Below the pieces are notes generated by a model. The model did not search any database, was not told where the DNA came from, and was given only the letters and a program-made list of their open reading frames with translations. A stretch of DNA of 64,000 nucleotides, taken from positions 29,898-93,897 of the forward strand of contig JAEZZO010000064.1 of assembly GCA_023418475.1 (NCBI GenBank), in the 5' to 3' direction. This document shows positions 8,182 to 15,317 of this stretch, piece after piece (the stretch's first letter is position 1; each line of letters starts with the position of its first letter). The position numbers were made by a program, and so were the translations under genes. The DNA comes from Bacillota bacterium. GTDB taxonomy: Bacteria > Bacillota > Clostridia > Lachnospirales > Lachnospiraceae.

Positions 8182-9306
8182 TTAGATTAGTTCGTAACCT
8201 TTCAGCAATTTTGCGCGGCTGGGGTGTCTGAGTTTTCTTAAGGCTTTCGCTTCAATCTGACGAATACGTTCGCGCGTTACATTAAATTCCTTGCCTACTT
8301 CTTCCAGAGTCCGGCTTCTTCCGTCCTTTAAACCAAAACGCAGAATTAATACGCGTTGTTCTCTGTCTGTCAGAGTATCCAAAAGCTTTGTGATCTGATC
8401 CTTGAGGATGGAATAAGAAGCAGCATCTTCTGGCCCCATCATTGATTCATCACTGATAAAATCACCAAGATGACTATCATCCTCTTCGCCAATGGGAGTA
8501 TCAAGAGATATCGGATCTGCCGAAACCTTCAAAATTTCTCTTACCTTTTCAAGCGGAACATTCATAGCATCGGCAAGCTCCTGTTCCGTAGGTTCCCTTC
8601 CTAATTCCTGCAGCAGATTACGGGATACACGGTAGGTTTTGTTAATTACCTCTGACATATGTACCGGTATACGGATGGTACGTGACTGGTCTGCGATAGA
8701 TCTTGTAATTGCCTGTCTGATCCACCAGGTAGCATATGTGCTGAATTTATAGCCTTTTGTATAATCAAATTTTTCAACTGCCTTAATAAGACCAAGATTT
8801 CCTTCCTGAATTAGATCCAAAAAGGATAGGCCTCTTCCGACATATCGCTTTGCAATACTTACAACAAGACGAAGATTAGACTCTGCCAGGATTTGCTTTG
8901 CAACGTCATCGCCTTCCATAATTCTTTTTGCTAATTCAACCTCATCTGCTATTGACAGAAGAGGGTAATTTCCTATTTCCTTCAGATATAGATGTACCGG
9001 ATCATCAGAAACCGAATAGGAGGCTTGCGCAAGAACTTCCAGTTCGGACTGAGCATCCTCTGAATCCTCTTCAAGCTCCAATAGAGATTCTTCACTGGGT
9101 TCATCTTCCTCAGCCGTACTCAGAACTACAATATTATAGGCCTCTAATTTTTCATATATTTTGTCAATCTGGTGATTGTCCAAATTTAATTCACTGATCA
9201 GCGTATTCACTTTTTCCGCTTCAACAACGCCTTTTTGCTTGCTGGCATATGCGATTAACTCCCGGAACTTGTCTTCTAATACGTCGTGACTAGATCTATC
9301 GTTCAT
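8182..9306 (-). CDS. rpoD: Primary RNA polymerase sigma factor SigA/RpoD
   Basis: A 374-residue group 1 sigma-70 factor. Region 1.1 is at the N terminus, followed by an acidic spacer. Region 1.2 is marked by DPVHLYLKEIG, region 2 has the YATWWIRQAITR promoter-melting helix, and region 4.2 has the VTRERIRQIEAKALRKL DNA-binding helix. It directs RNA polymerase to TTGACA/TATAAT promoters like those found throughout this window. Its size is usual for Firmicutes. dnaG, often directly upstream of rpoD, is not adjacent here. plsC follows 27 bases downstream. Confidence 0.97.
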   Translation of the reverse strand: MNDRSSHDVLEDKFRELIAYASKQKGVVEAEKVNTLISELNLDNHQIDKIYEKLEAYNIVVLSTAEEDEPSEESLLELEEDSEDAQSELEVLAQASYSVSDDPVHLYLKEIGNYPLLSIADEVELAKRIMEGDDVAKQILAESNLRLVVSIAKRYVGRGLSFLDLIQEGNLGLIKAVEKFDYTKGYKFSTYATWWIRQAITRSIADQSRTIRIPVHMSEVINKTYRVSRNLLQELGREPTEQELADAMNVPLEKVREILKVSADPISLDTPIGEEDDSHLGDFISDESMMGPEDAASYSILKDQITKLLDTLTDREQRVLILRFGLKDGRSRTLEEVGKEFNVTRERIRQIEAKALRKLRHPSRAKLLKGYELI

Positions 9307-9396
9307 TTTATTACCTGCGCCTTTCGTTTTGTGTAGCCTATTTGCGTTAGGCTTATCATACCGTTTCCCTGTAACTAAAAAATTGCACTATTAATT

Positions 9397-9402
9397 ATTA
9401 TA
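9397..9402 (-). promoter_or_regulatory. Extended -10 promoter for rpoD
   Basis: On the minus strand TGATATAAT gives an extended -10 (TG-N-TATAAT), about 90 bases before the rpoD start. No good -35 is visible, as expected for extended -10 promoters. Confidence 0.5.
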
Positions 9403-9518
9403 TCATATTAGTACTCATAAGGAAACATGAAAAATAAAAACTAACAAATAAAAACTAGCACTAAGATAGCACAGAAAGATATGAAGACCTGTTAAATCCA
9501 TTTTTTGATATTATATAA

Positions 9519-9573
9519 TAAGAACGGGCACTGCATATCACTGGATTTTGTGATATAGTAGTGCCCGTTCTTA
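9519..9573 (-). terminator. Terminator hairpin after trpB2
   Basis: A long inverted repeat (TAAGAACGGGCACT with AGTGCCCGTTCTTA, extended by ATATCAC/GTGATAT) lies just beyond the trpB2 stop. On the minus strand a TTATTATATAAT tract follows. Confidence 0.75.
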
Positions 9574-9583
9574 ATATTTTTAA

Positions 9584-10951
9584 TCAAACCTTAGGTAAAA
9601 GATCAAACCCCTTCTGCAGATCGGCATCCGTTGGAATATAGTCTGACATAGAACCGCTCAGATAGGAATTATATGCAGTCATATCAAAATATCCTGTTCC
9701 GGTTAGACCAAACAGAATAGTTTTAGCTTCGCCTGTTTCCTTGCATTTCAAAGCTTCATCTATTGCACCTCGGATTGCATGAGCCGATTCCGGTGCGGGG
9801 AGAATTGTTTCCTGCTTTGCAAAGAATACCGCTGCTTCAAATACCTTTGTTTGTTCAACTGCAGCAGCTTCCATGTAACCGTCATGGTAAAGTTTTGATA
9901 GAATTGGTGACATACCATGATATCTTAAGCCGCCGGCATGGTTGGAGGATGGAATAAAGCTGCTTCCAAGGGTATACATTTTAGCAAGAGGGGTAACCTT
10001 GCCGGTGTCACAGAAGTCATATGCATATTTACCTCTGGTGAAGGAAGGGCAGGATGCGGGTTCTATGGCTATAATTCGAGGATCCGCTTTACCGGATAAC
10101 TTATCCTGCATAAAGGGTGCAATCAGACCGCCAAGGTTGGAGCCGCCCCCTGCACATCCGATTACGATGTCCGGATATTCATCCAGCATTTCCATAGCCA
10201 GTTTGGATTCCAGACCAATGATGGACTGGTGCAGCAATACCTGATTTAACACGGAGCCTAAAACATAACGGTAGCCAGGGGTGGTTACAGCTTTTTCAAC
10301 TGCCTCGGATATCGCACAGCCAAGACTTCCGGTGGTGCCGGGATTGCTTTCAAGTATCATTTTACCAACATTGGTTGTATCACTGGGGCTGGGTATGATT
10401 TGTGCATCAAAGGTCTGCATAACGGATTTCCGGAAAGGTTTCTGTTCGTAGGAAACCTTGACCATGAATACGGTAAGCGGAAGATTGTAATAGGAGCAAG
10501 CCTCAGCGAGAGCCGTTCCCCATTGGCCGGCACCGGTTTCAGTGGTTAGGCCCTTGAGTCCCTGCTCCTTTGCATAATAAGCCTGTGCGATTGCAGAATT
10601 TAGCTTATGACTGCCGGAGGTATTATTACCCTCAAACTTATAATAGATTTTAGCAGGAGTTCCCAGCGCCTTCTCCAGATTATAAGCACGGATTAAAGGG
10701 GAGGGACGGTACATTTTATAGAAATCCTGTATTTCCTCCGGGATATCAATATATCTTGTAGTGTTATCCATTTCCTGTTTTGCAAGCTTCTCACAGAAGA
10801 TGGGATACAATTCTTCTACCTGACAGGGCTTTAGCGTACCAGGATTTAAGATAGGGTCGGGGAGCTCCTTCATATCAGCTCTTAAGTTGTACCATTGCTT
10901 GGGCATCTGATCCTCAGTCAGATAAAGTCTGTGTGGAATCTTTTTTGTCAT
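9584..10951 (-). CDS. trpB2: Tryptophan synthase beta chain, TrpB2 type
   Basis: A 455-residue PLP enzyme of the TrpB2 subgroup, longer than the usual TrpB of about 400 residues. It would condense indole and serine to tryptophan. The PLP lysine is Lys116 in SGSHKLNSA, and the phosphate-binding loop is GGGSNLGG. The N-terminal extension is typical of TrpB2. No trpA is adjacent, so it may work alone, for example to salvage indole. The ATG at 10951 is preferred over a TTG at 10957 because AAAGGAG (10961-10967) is spaced correctly for the ATG only. A Trp T-box leader and a tandem repeat that can mask the ribosome-binding site precede it. Confidence 0.93.
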   Translation of the reverse strand: MTKKIPHRLYLTEDQMPKQWYNLRADMKELPDPILNPGTLKPCQVEELYPIFCEKLAKQEMDNTTRYIDIPEEIQDFYKMYRPSPLIRAYNLEKALGTPAKIYYKFEGNNTSGSHKLNSAIAQAYYAKEQGLKGLTTETGAGQWGTALAEACSYYNLPLTVFMVKVSYEQKPFRKSVMQTFDAQIIPSPSDTTNVGKMILESNPGTTGSLGCAISEAVEKAVTTPGYRYVLGSVLNQVLLHQSIIGLESKLAMEMLDEYPDIVIGCAGGGSNLGGLIAPFMQDKLSGKADPRIIAIEPASCPSFTRGKYAYDFCDTGKVTPLAKMYTLGSSFIPSSNHAGGLRYHGMSPILSKLYHDGYMEAAAVEQTKVFEAAVFFAKQETILPAPESAHAIRGAIDEALKCKETGEAKTILFGLTGTGYFDMTAYNSYLSGSMSDYIPTDADLQKGFDLLPKV

Positions 10952-10960
10952 TTCCAAATT

Positions 10961-11029
10961 CTCCTTTCAGTTGTGGGAAAGGAGAATTAACTCCTTTCAG
11001 TTGTGGGAAAGGAGAATTAACTCCTTTCA
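10961..11029 (-). repeat. Tandem 30-bp repeat able to sequester the trpB2 ribosome-binding site
   Basis: Two perfect 30-base units (10961-10990 and 10991-11020) are followed by a 9-base partial third. On the minus strand each unit contains CTCCTTTC, an 8-base loop and GAAAGGAG, a perfect 8-bp hairpin. The copy nearest the gene contains the trpB2 Shine-Dalgarno sequence. The units can also pair in register-shifted ways. Confidence 0.85.
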
Positions 11030-11072
11030 ATTTTTTGTTATTGCTGCATCTGTTACTTCACTTTTTTGTCTA

Positions 11073-11116
11073 TAAAAAAAGCCTCTGTCTCAGTAATTCT
11101 ACTGGGACAAAAGCTT
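11073..11116 (-). terminator. T-box-controlled terminator of trpB2
   Basis: On the minus strand AAGCTTTTGTCCCAGTA pairs imperfectly with TACTGAGACAGAGGCTT around a four-base loop and runs into TTTTTTT. Confidence 0.82.
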
Positions 11117-11325
11117 CAAAATCTGCTTCTGCGGTACCACCCGGATTGGTGCTGCTGCACCCTCTCAATTCATATACCTTCATATATGCACCACTGTTAA
11201 CGGAAGGAGATCCCGTCAGGCATTACTCGGCAACAAATGCTGCTTTTCTTCCCGCCCTCGTAAGTCCATTCAATATTGCCTAATTACCGCATTCTCACCA
11301 GCTGCAGCTCTCTGAAAATAATCAG
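11073..11325 (-). promoter_or_regulatory. T-box leader of trpB2, tryptophan (UGG) specifier
   Basis: On the minus strand the leader begins with AGAGAGCTGCAGCTGGTGA. It has the specifier segment GAATGGACTTACGAGG with TGG at 11266-11268 (complement). It ends in the T-box CCGGGTGGTACCGCAGA (about 11129-11144). A terminator (CAGTA/TACTG stem extended by GTC/GAC) and a T-run at about 11074-11080 follow. The specifier region closely matches that of the trpXYZ-type leader at 195-197. Confidence 0.93.
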
Positions 11326-11387
11326 CTATATTTACTCTTCTTACTCATTGGTTTGCGTTTATAATTCGTATTTCACTAATAAATACA

Positions 11388-11415
11388 GTATATACAATCC
11401 AAAATTAATTGTCAA
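11388..11415 (-). promoter_or_regulatory. Sigma-A promoter of trpB2
   Basis: On the minus strand TTGACA (11410-11415) and TATACT (11388-11393) are 17 bases apart, about 60 bases upstream of the T-box leader. Confidence 0.85.
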
Positions 11416-12094
11416 TCTAACTTTTTAGAAAAAATGTTATATGAAGGTAGCCGTTACTGTTTACTGACCAACTAATTTTCATTGTCAAATATTCCACAAG
11501 AACTTCAGAATCAAATATGACTTTAATTAAGAAATAAGTGTATTGCTGTCTGTATCAGAGAACTTGCTTCCTTCCAATTTTCTATTACAGCAATCCAGGA
11601 AATAATTACCCGTGCATTGTTCTGCAATAGTATCTGAAAAAAGTCCGAATAGTAATCCTGGATGTACAGATATCAATAAAAGAATACCATGATACCCTGC
11701 GACTCAGTTTTTTATTAAGTATAAATTATAAAGTTGTAGTCAGGTTAATAACCTTTTTCACTTTACAATTTAATGTATTTCACTTTACGTTTCATTTGAC
11801 GATACATCTGAAAATTTGCTTTTCATTTTCAGCGGATCGTTTATAATAAAATAGATTAGTGTAGTAATATTAAGCAAATTCTATATTCTACTGCATAATA
11901 AAGCACAAACTTCCATAGACATTTGTTACGGAATAGGCTGCGATACAGTCTTTGGAAAGCAGACAATGTCTAAATAAGGCATAACAAATGCATCAACTAG
12001 CTGCTATGACATCCATTCATGAATCTTCAGCAGAAGCATTGAAACATAAATTAAGATTAGAAACGGAAATATTAAGAGAAAGAAGGGGCAGCAA
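11416..12094. other. Long intergenic region between trpB2 and the ydcF-like gene
   Basis: This is the divergent region between the trpB2 promoter and the gene at 12095. A TATAAT at about 11841-11846 lacks a convincing -35. A small overlapping frame at 11988-12098 is described separately. Otherwise I see only AT-rich sequence with no strong structure. Confidence 0.5.
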
Positions 12095-12098
12095 ATGA
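11988..12098 (+). CDS. Possible small upstream ORF overlapping the ydcF-like gene
   Basis: A 36-residue frame starts at ATG 11988 and ends in an ATGA overlap with the ATG at 12095, the usual sign of translational coupling. The product is Glu/Arg/Lys-rich and helical-looking in its second half (KLRLETEILRERRGSK). The ribosome-binding site is weak (AAGG). It could be a coupling leader peptide, the remnant of a longer gene, or chance. I do not recognise it. Confidence 0.25.
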   Translation: MHQLAAMTSIHESSAEALKHKLRLETEILRERRGSK

Positions 12099-12904
12099 AT
12101 TTAGAAAGGATAAAACAGAATATAAATATCCTTGGAGAATTTCTGGGGAAAAGGGATATTGAAGCCCTGCAGCCGGATGAGCTTAAACAGAAATATCATA
12201 TATCCCAGGCAGATGTTCTGATTTTATTCGGAGGCAGTATTCCATATGGCTGCGATGTAGTCGGGAAAGCAATCTCGGAGCACTTTATGAAACATTTCAT
12301 GATTGTAGGAGGAGAAGGACATACGACCAAAACTCTGCGTAAGGTTATGCAACAAACTCATCCGGGCATGATAACAGAGGGAAAAATGGAAGCAGAAATG
12401 ATGTATGAATACATTCATATGAAGTACCCTGCCATACCGGTGCTTTTAGAACGCAAATCCACAAATTGCGGCAACAATATTTCCAATGCATTGGAACTGC
12501 TCCGGCAAAATGAACTGAAGCCACAAAACATTGTAATTGTACAGGATTCCACAATGCAGCTTAGAATGGATGCCGGATTTCGAAAAAATCTGCAGGATAC
12601 GGATATAGAGGTTATAAATTTTGCCGCCTATCAGGTAAGGGTAGAGATAAAAGACGAAAAACTAACGTTTGAACCTTCCAACTTATGGGGAATGTGGGAT
12701 ATGGAGCGGTATATTTCTCTTCTTTTGGGGGAAATCGCTAGATTAACGGATGATCAAAACGGTTATGGTCCAAATGGAAAGGGATATATTGCTCATGTTG
12801 ATATTCCTGAGATGGTTCGGTCAGCCTTTGATGAGTTGAGTGGAAATTACGCAGATCTGGTAAGAACTGCAAATCCTCGCTATGCATCCGTTATAATAGA
12901 GTAA
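12095..12904 (+). CDS. YdcF-like DUF218 protein
   Basis: A 269-residue protein of the DUF218 (YdcF/SanA/ElyC) superfamily. The first strand, ADVLILFGGSIPYG, and the later segments IVGGEGHTTKT and ERKSTNCGNNISNA match the family's glycine-rich nucleotide-like site and the S-x-N-T-x-x-N region. There is no signal peptide or membrane helix, so it resembles cytosolic E. coli YdcF more than SanA. YdcF binds S-adenosylmethionine in vitro, but no cellular role is established. GGGGCAGCAA precedes the ATG at 12095. The window holds a second, membrane-bound DUF218 protein at 54057. Confidence 0.75.
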   Translation: MNLERIKQNINILGEFLGKRDIEALQPDELKQKYHISQADVLILFGGSIPYGCDVVGKAISEHFMKHFMIVGGEGHTTKTLRKVMQQTHPGMITEGKMEAEMMYEYIHMKYPAIPVLLERKSTNCGNNISNALELLRQNELKPQNIVIVQDSTMQLRMDAGFRKNLQDTDIEVINFAAYQVRVEIKDEKLTFEPSNLWGMWDMERYISLLLGEIARLTDDQNGYGPNGKGYIAHVDIPEMVRSAFDELSGNYADLVRTANPRYASVIIE

Positions 12905-12999
12905 TGAACATATTTTGAGATGCTGCATGCGGCATCTTGCTTAAAGTGTGAAGGAAAAACCTACCGTAAAAAAGAGAGAAAGTATTATTTATTCAATTG

Positions 13000-13053
13000 G
13001 TTTGTAGCTGCGCTGCCCATACAAACTTGAGAGAACCAGGAGCAGCGCAGAAA
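13000..13053 (+). ncRNA. Candidate regulatory pseudoknot, copy A (nitroreductase leader)
   Basis: GTTTGTA (13000-13006) pairs with TACAAAC (13020-13026). The enclosed CTGCGCTGC (13008-13016) is complementary to GCAGCGCAG (13042-13050), giving an H-type pseudoknot that ends six bases before the Shine-Dalgarno GAGGA. Copy B at 28612-28662 has the same pairing strands and the same downstream layout. I know no named RNA family that it matches. Confidence 0.6.
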
Positions 13054-13064
13054 TGAGGAAACGT

Positions 13065-13661
13065 ATGCGTATAGAAGAAATTTACAGTCGGTGTAGTATC
13101 AGAAAATATAAGACAGATGAGGTCCCGGTGGATGCGATAAAAGCCATACTTTATGCCGGCACCAGAGCACCATCCGGTAAGAACAGACAGCCCTGGAGGT
13201 TTATTGTTGTAGGAGGAAAAGAAAAGGAGTCCATGCTGGCTGCCATGCAGAAGGGTATTGACCGGGAAAAGGATGGTATATCCATGCTGCCCCTAAGCAG
13301 GTATGGGTTGCCGGATGCCCAGAATACACTTAATATAATGAAACAGGCTCCAATTATTATTATGGTATTAAACCAGGATAGCAGCTCACTATTTGATGAG
13401 ATTTCCGGTGAAGAGAGAGTCTTTGAAATCGTTAACACACAATCCATCGGGGCTGCAATTCAGAATATGTGCCTTGCCGCAGAAAATCTGGGACTTGGAA
13501 CGCTATGGATTGCGAATACTGTTTTTGCATATACGGAATTGTGTGACTGGCTGGATACGGATAAGCAGCTGGTGGCAGCGCTGGCTGTCGGATATCCGGA
13601 TGAAAAGCCGGGAACAAGACCTAGAAAAAATCTGGACGATGTTGTTACCTATAAAATGTAA
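13065..13661 (+). CDS. Nitroreductase-family flavoprotein
   Basis: A 198-residue FMN-dependent nitroreductase-family oxidoreductase. The N-terminal R-SIRKYK segment, the FMN-contacting RAPSGKNRQPWRF loop and the C-terminal AALAVGYPDEKP segment are typical. Such enzymes reduce nitro groups, quinones or flavins with NAD(P)H; the natural substrate is unknown. Two starts are possible, ATG 13053 and ATG 13065. I choose 13065 because the spacing pseudoknot-AAATGAGGAAACGT-ATG aligns with the copy-B leader (AAATGGGGATAAGTT-ATG), where the start is clear. It stands alone, preceded by the candidate regulatory pseudoknot. Confidence 0.85.
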   Translation: MRIEEIYSRCSIRKYKTDEVPVDAIKAILYAGTRAPSGKNRQPWRFIVVGGKEKESMLAAMQKGIDREKDGISMLPLSRYGLPDAQNTLNIMKQAPIIIMVLNQDSSSLFDEISGEERVFEIVNTQSIGAAIQNMCLAAENLGLGTLWIANTVFAYTELCDWLDTDKQLVAALAVGYPDEKPGTRPRKNLDDVVTYKM

Positions 13662-13762
13662 TACAAAAGCAGCAACTGCAATATAGGCAGAAGCCTCTTT
13701 CGAAAGCTGGAGGATATTCTCTTTTCATTTCTAAATCAAGCTTATTTTTGTAAAAAAAGTCC

Positions 13763-13791
13763 TTGACATTTATAAGACAAAAAAGTATAAT
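13763..13791 (+). promoter_or_regulatory. Sigma-A promoter of the str genes
   Basis: TTGACA (13763-13768) and TATAAT (13786-13791) are a perfect consensus pair 17 bases apart, as expected for highly expressed ribosomal protein genes. A hairpin in the leader (AGCGTGCAGA/TCTGCATGCT, about 13797-13818) is followed by an AT-rich tract. Confidence 0.92.
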
Positions 13792-13937
13792 CATTTAGCG
13801 TGCAGATTTCTGCATGCTAAATATTTTTATGCGCTTATTATGAATGCTTTTCGGGTGTTCAAAAAGAGGCCGAAAACCACAGAATAGCTTTATGACAGGA
13901 AGACTGTCAATTAATAATTTCAGGAGGTGAAAAATTA

Positions 13938-14360
13938 ATGCCCACATTTAACCAGTTAGTTAGAAAAGGTAGAAAGACAGTAGAGTACAAGTCAACTTCT
14001 CCTGCATTGCAGAAAGGATTTAACTCCTTAAATAAGAAACAGACCGATATTTCTGCTCCTCAGAAGAGAGGTGTATGTACAGCAGTTAGAACAGCTACTC
14101 CTAAGAAGCCTAACTCAGCGCTTCGTAAGATTGCCAGAGTACGTCTTTCCAACGGAATCGAAGTAACAAGCTATATCCCAGGCGAAGGCCACAACCTTCA
14201 GGAGCATAGCGTTGTTCTGATCAGAGGTGGTAGAGTAAAGGATTTACCTGGTACTCGTTACCATATCGTCAGAGGTACACTTGATACAGCAGGCGTTGCT
14301 AAGAGAAGACAGGCACGTTCTAAGTACGGTGCTAAGAGACCGAAAGAAGCTAAGAAATAA
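13938..14360 (+). CDS. rpsL: 30S ribosomal protein S12
   Basis: A 140-residue S12, the decoding-centre protein of the small subunit. The conserved TPKKPNSALRK and RGGRVKDLPG segments are present. Both lysines at which streptomycin-resistance changes arise (in PKKPN and RVKDLPG) are wild type. AGGAGGTGAAAAATTA precedes the ATG. It heads the str cluster rpsL-rpsG-fusA-tuf. Upstream is a nitroreductase gene rather than the rpoB-rpoC genes that precede rpsL in many Firmicutes. Confidence 0.98.
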   Translation: MPTFNQLVRKGRKTVEYKSTSPALQKGFNSLNKKQTDISAPQKRGVCTAVRTATPKKPNSALRKIARVRLSNGIEVTSYIPGEGHNLQEHSVVLIRGGRVKDLPGTRYHIVRGTLDTAGVAKRRQARSKYGAKRPKEAKK

Positions 14361-14716
14361 TTCCTGACTATTGATTTGATTAATCATCAATGTGTTTTGA
14401 ATTAATGGAAGCAGATAATTGAATACCAATTTTCTGCTAAGTTAAGTGCCGGATTAATTTTTTATTTCCGTTTGATTTGTATTTCTGTGGGTTACAGGTT
14501 GAATAGATTGCTTAAACCAATCACAAAGCAGATCACCAGATGACTGCCTCTGGAAAATAAAATTTAAACTGAGCACGAACACAAGCAATCAGATAAATAT
14601 TATTTATCTATTTGTGAGTACCGTAGAATTAATGACTAACGAATTATCATTCGTTTGCGAGTATTCCATTCGTTACGGAGGATTATTCGTTAAGATTTGT
14701 TAAGGAGGGAAGAAAC
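14361..14716. other. rpsL-rpsG intergenic region
   Basis: A 356-base gap, long for neighbouring genes of the str cluster. It has a weak palindrome (TGATTAATCA at about 14376) but no clear terminator and no good promoter. I see no gene. Confidence 0.5.
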
Positions 14717-15187
14717 GTGCCTAGAAAAGGACATATACAAAAAAGAGATGTTTTAGCTGATCCGTTATACAATAATAAAGTTGTAACAAAGCTCATCAAC
14801 AGCATTATGCTGGACGGTAAGAAGGGAACATCCCAGAAGATCGTTTATGGAGCATTTGAGAGAGTGGCTGAAAAAACCAGTAAAGATGCTGTTGAGGTAT
14901 TTGAAGAAGCAATGAACAACATTATGCCTGTTCTTGAAGTAAAAGCAAGACGTATCGGTGGCGCTACTTACCAGGTGCCGATCGAGGTTAGACCGGATAG
15001 AAGACAAGCGCTTGCACTTCGCTGGATTACTATGTATTCACGTAAAAGAGGCGAGAAAACAATGCAGGAGAGGCTTGCTAACGAAATTATGGATGCTGCT
15101 AATAATACCGGAGCATCTGTTAAGAAAAAAGAAGATATGCATAAAATGGCTGATGCTAATAAGGCATTTGCTCATTACAGATGGTAA
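14717..15187 (+). CDS. rpsG: 30S ribosomal protein S7
   Basis: A 156-residue S7, which nucleates assembly of the 16S rRNA 3' domain and contacts the E-site tRNA. The start is GTG at 14717 with AAGGAGGG at 14702-14709, giving the N terminus MPRKGHIQKRDV usual for the family. It is full length. It precedes fusA by 130 bases, and S7 is a classic autoregulator of this operon. I did not identify its mRNA binding site. Confidence 0.98.
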   Translation: MPRKGHIQKRDVLADPLYNNKVVTKLINSIMLDGKKGTSQKIVYGAFERVAEKTSKDAVEVFEEAMNNIMPVLEVKARRIGGATYQVPIEVRPDRRQALALRWITMYSRKRGEKTMQERLANEIMDAANNTGASVKKKEDMHKMADANKAFAHYRW

Positions 15188-15317
15188 GATGATATTATCA
15201 TAGCATGTCCTTCTTCCTAACAAAGTTTCGTTTGTGAAACGAAGTATTGTTTGAACACATGATATTTGAGAATGATATTTATCATTCTTTGTTTATTATT
15301 TTAAGGAGGAATTATCC

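Noticed and set aside
10933..11283. Plus-strand open frame across the trpB2 leader
   Set aside because: It is the shadow of the minus-strand T-box and tandem repeat, which fully explain the sequence.
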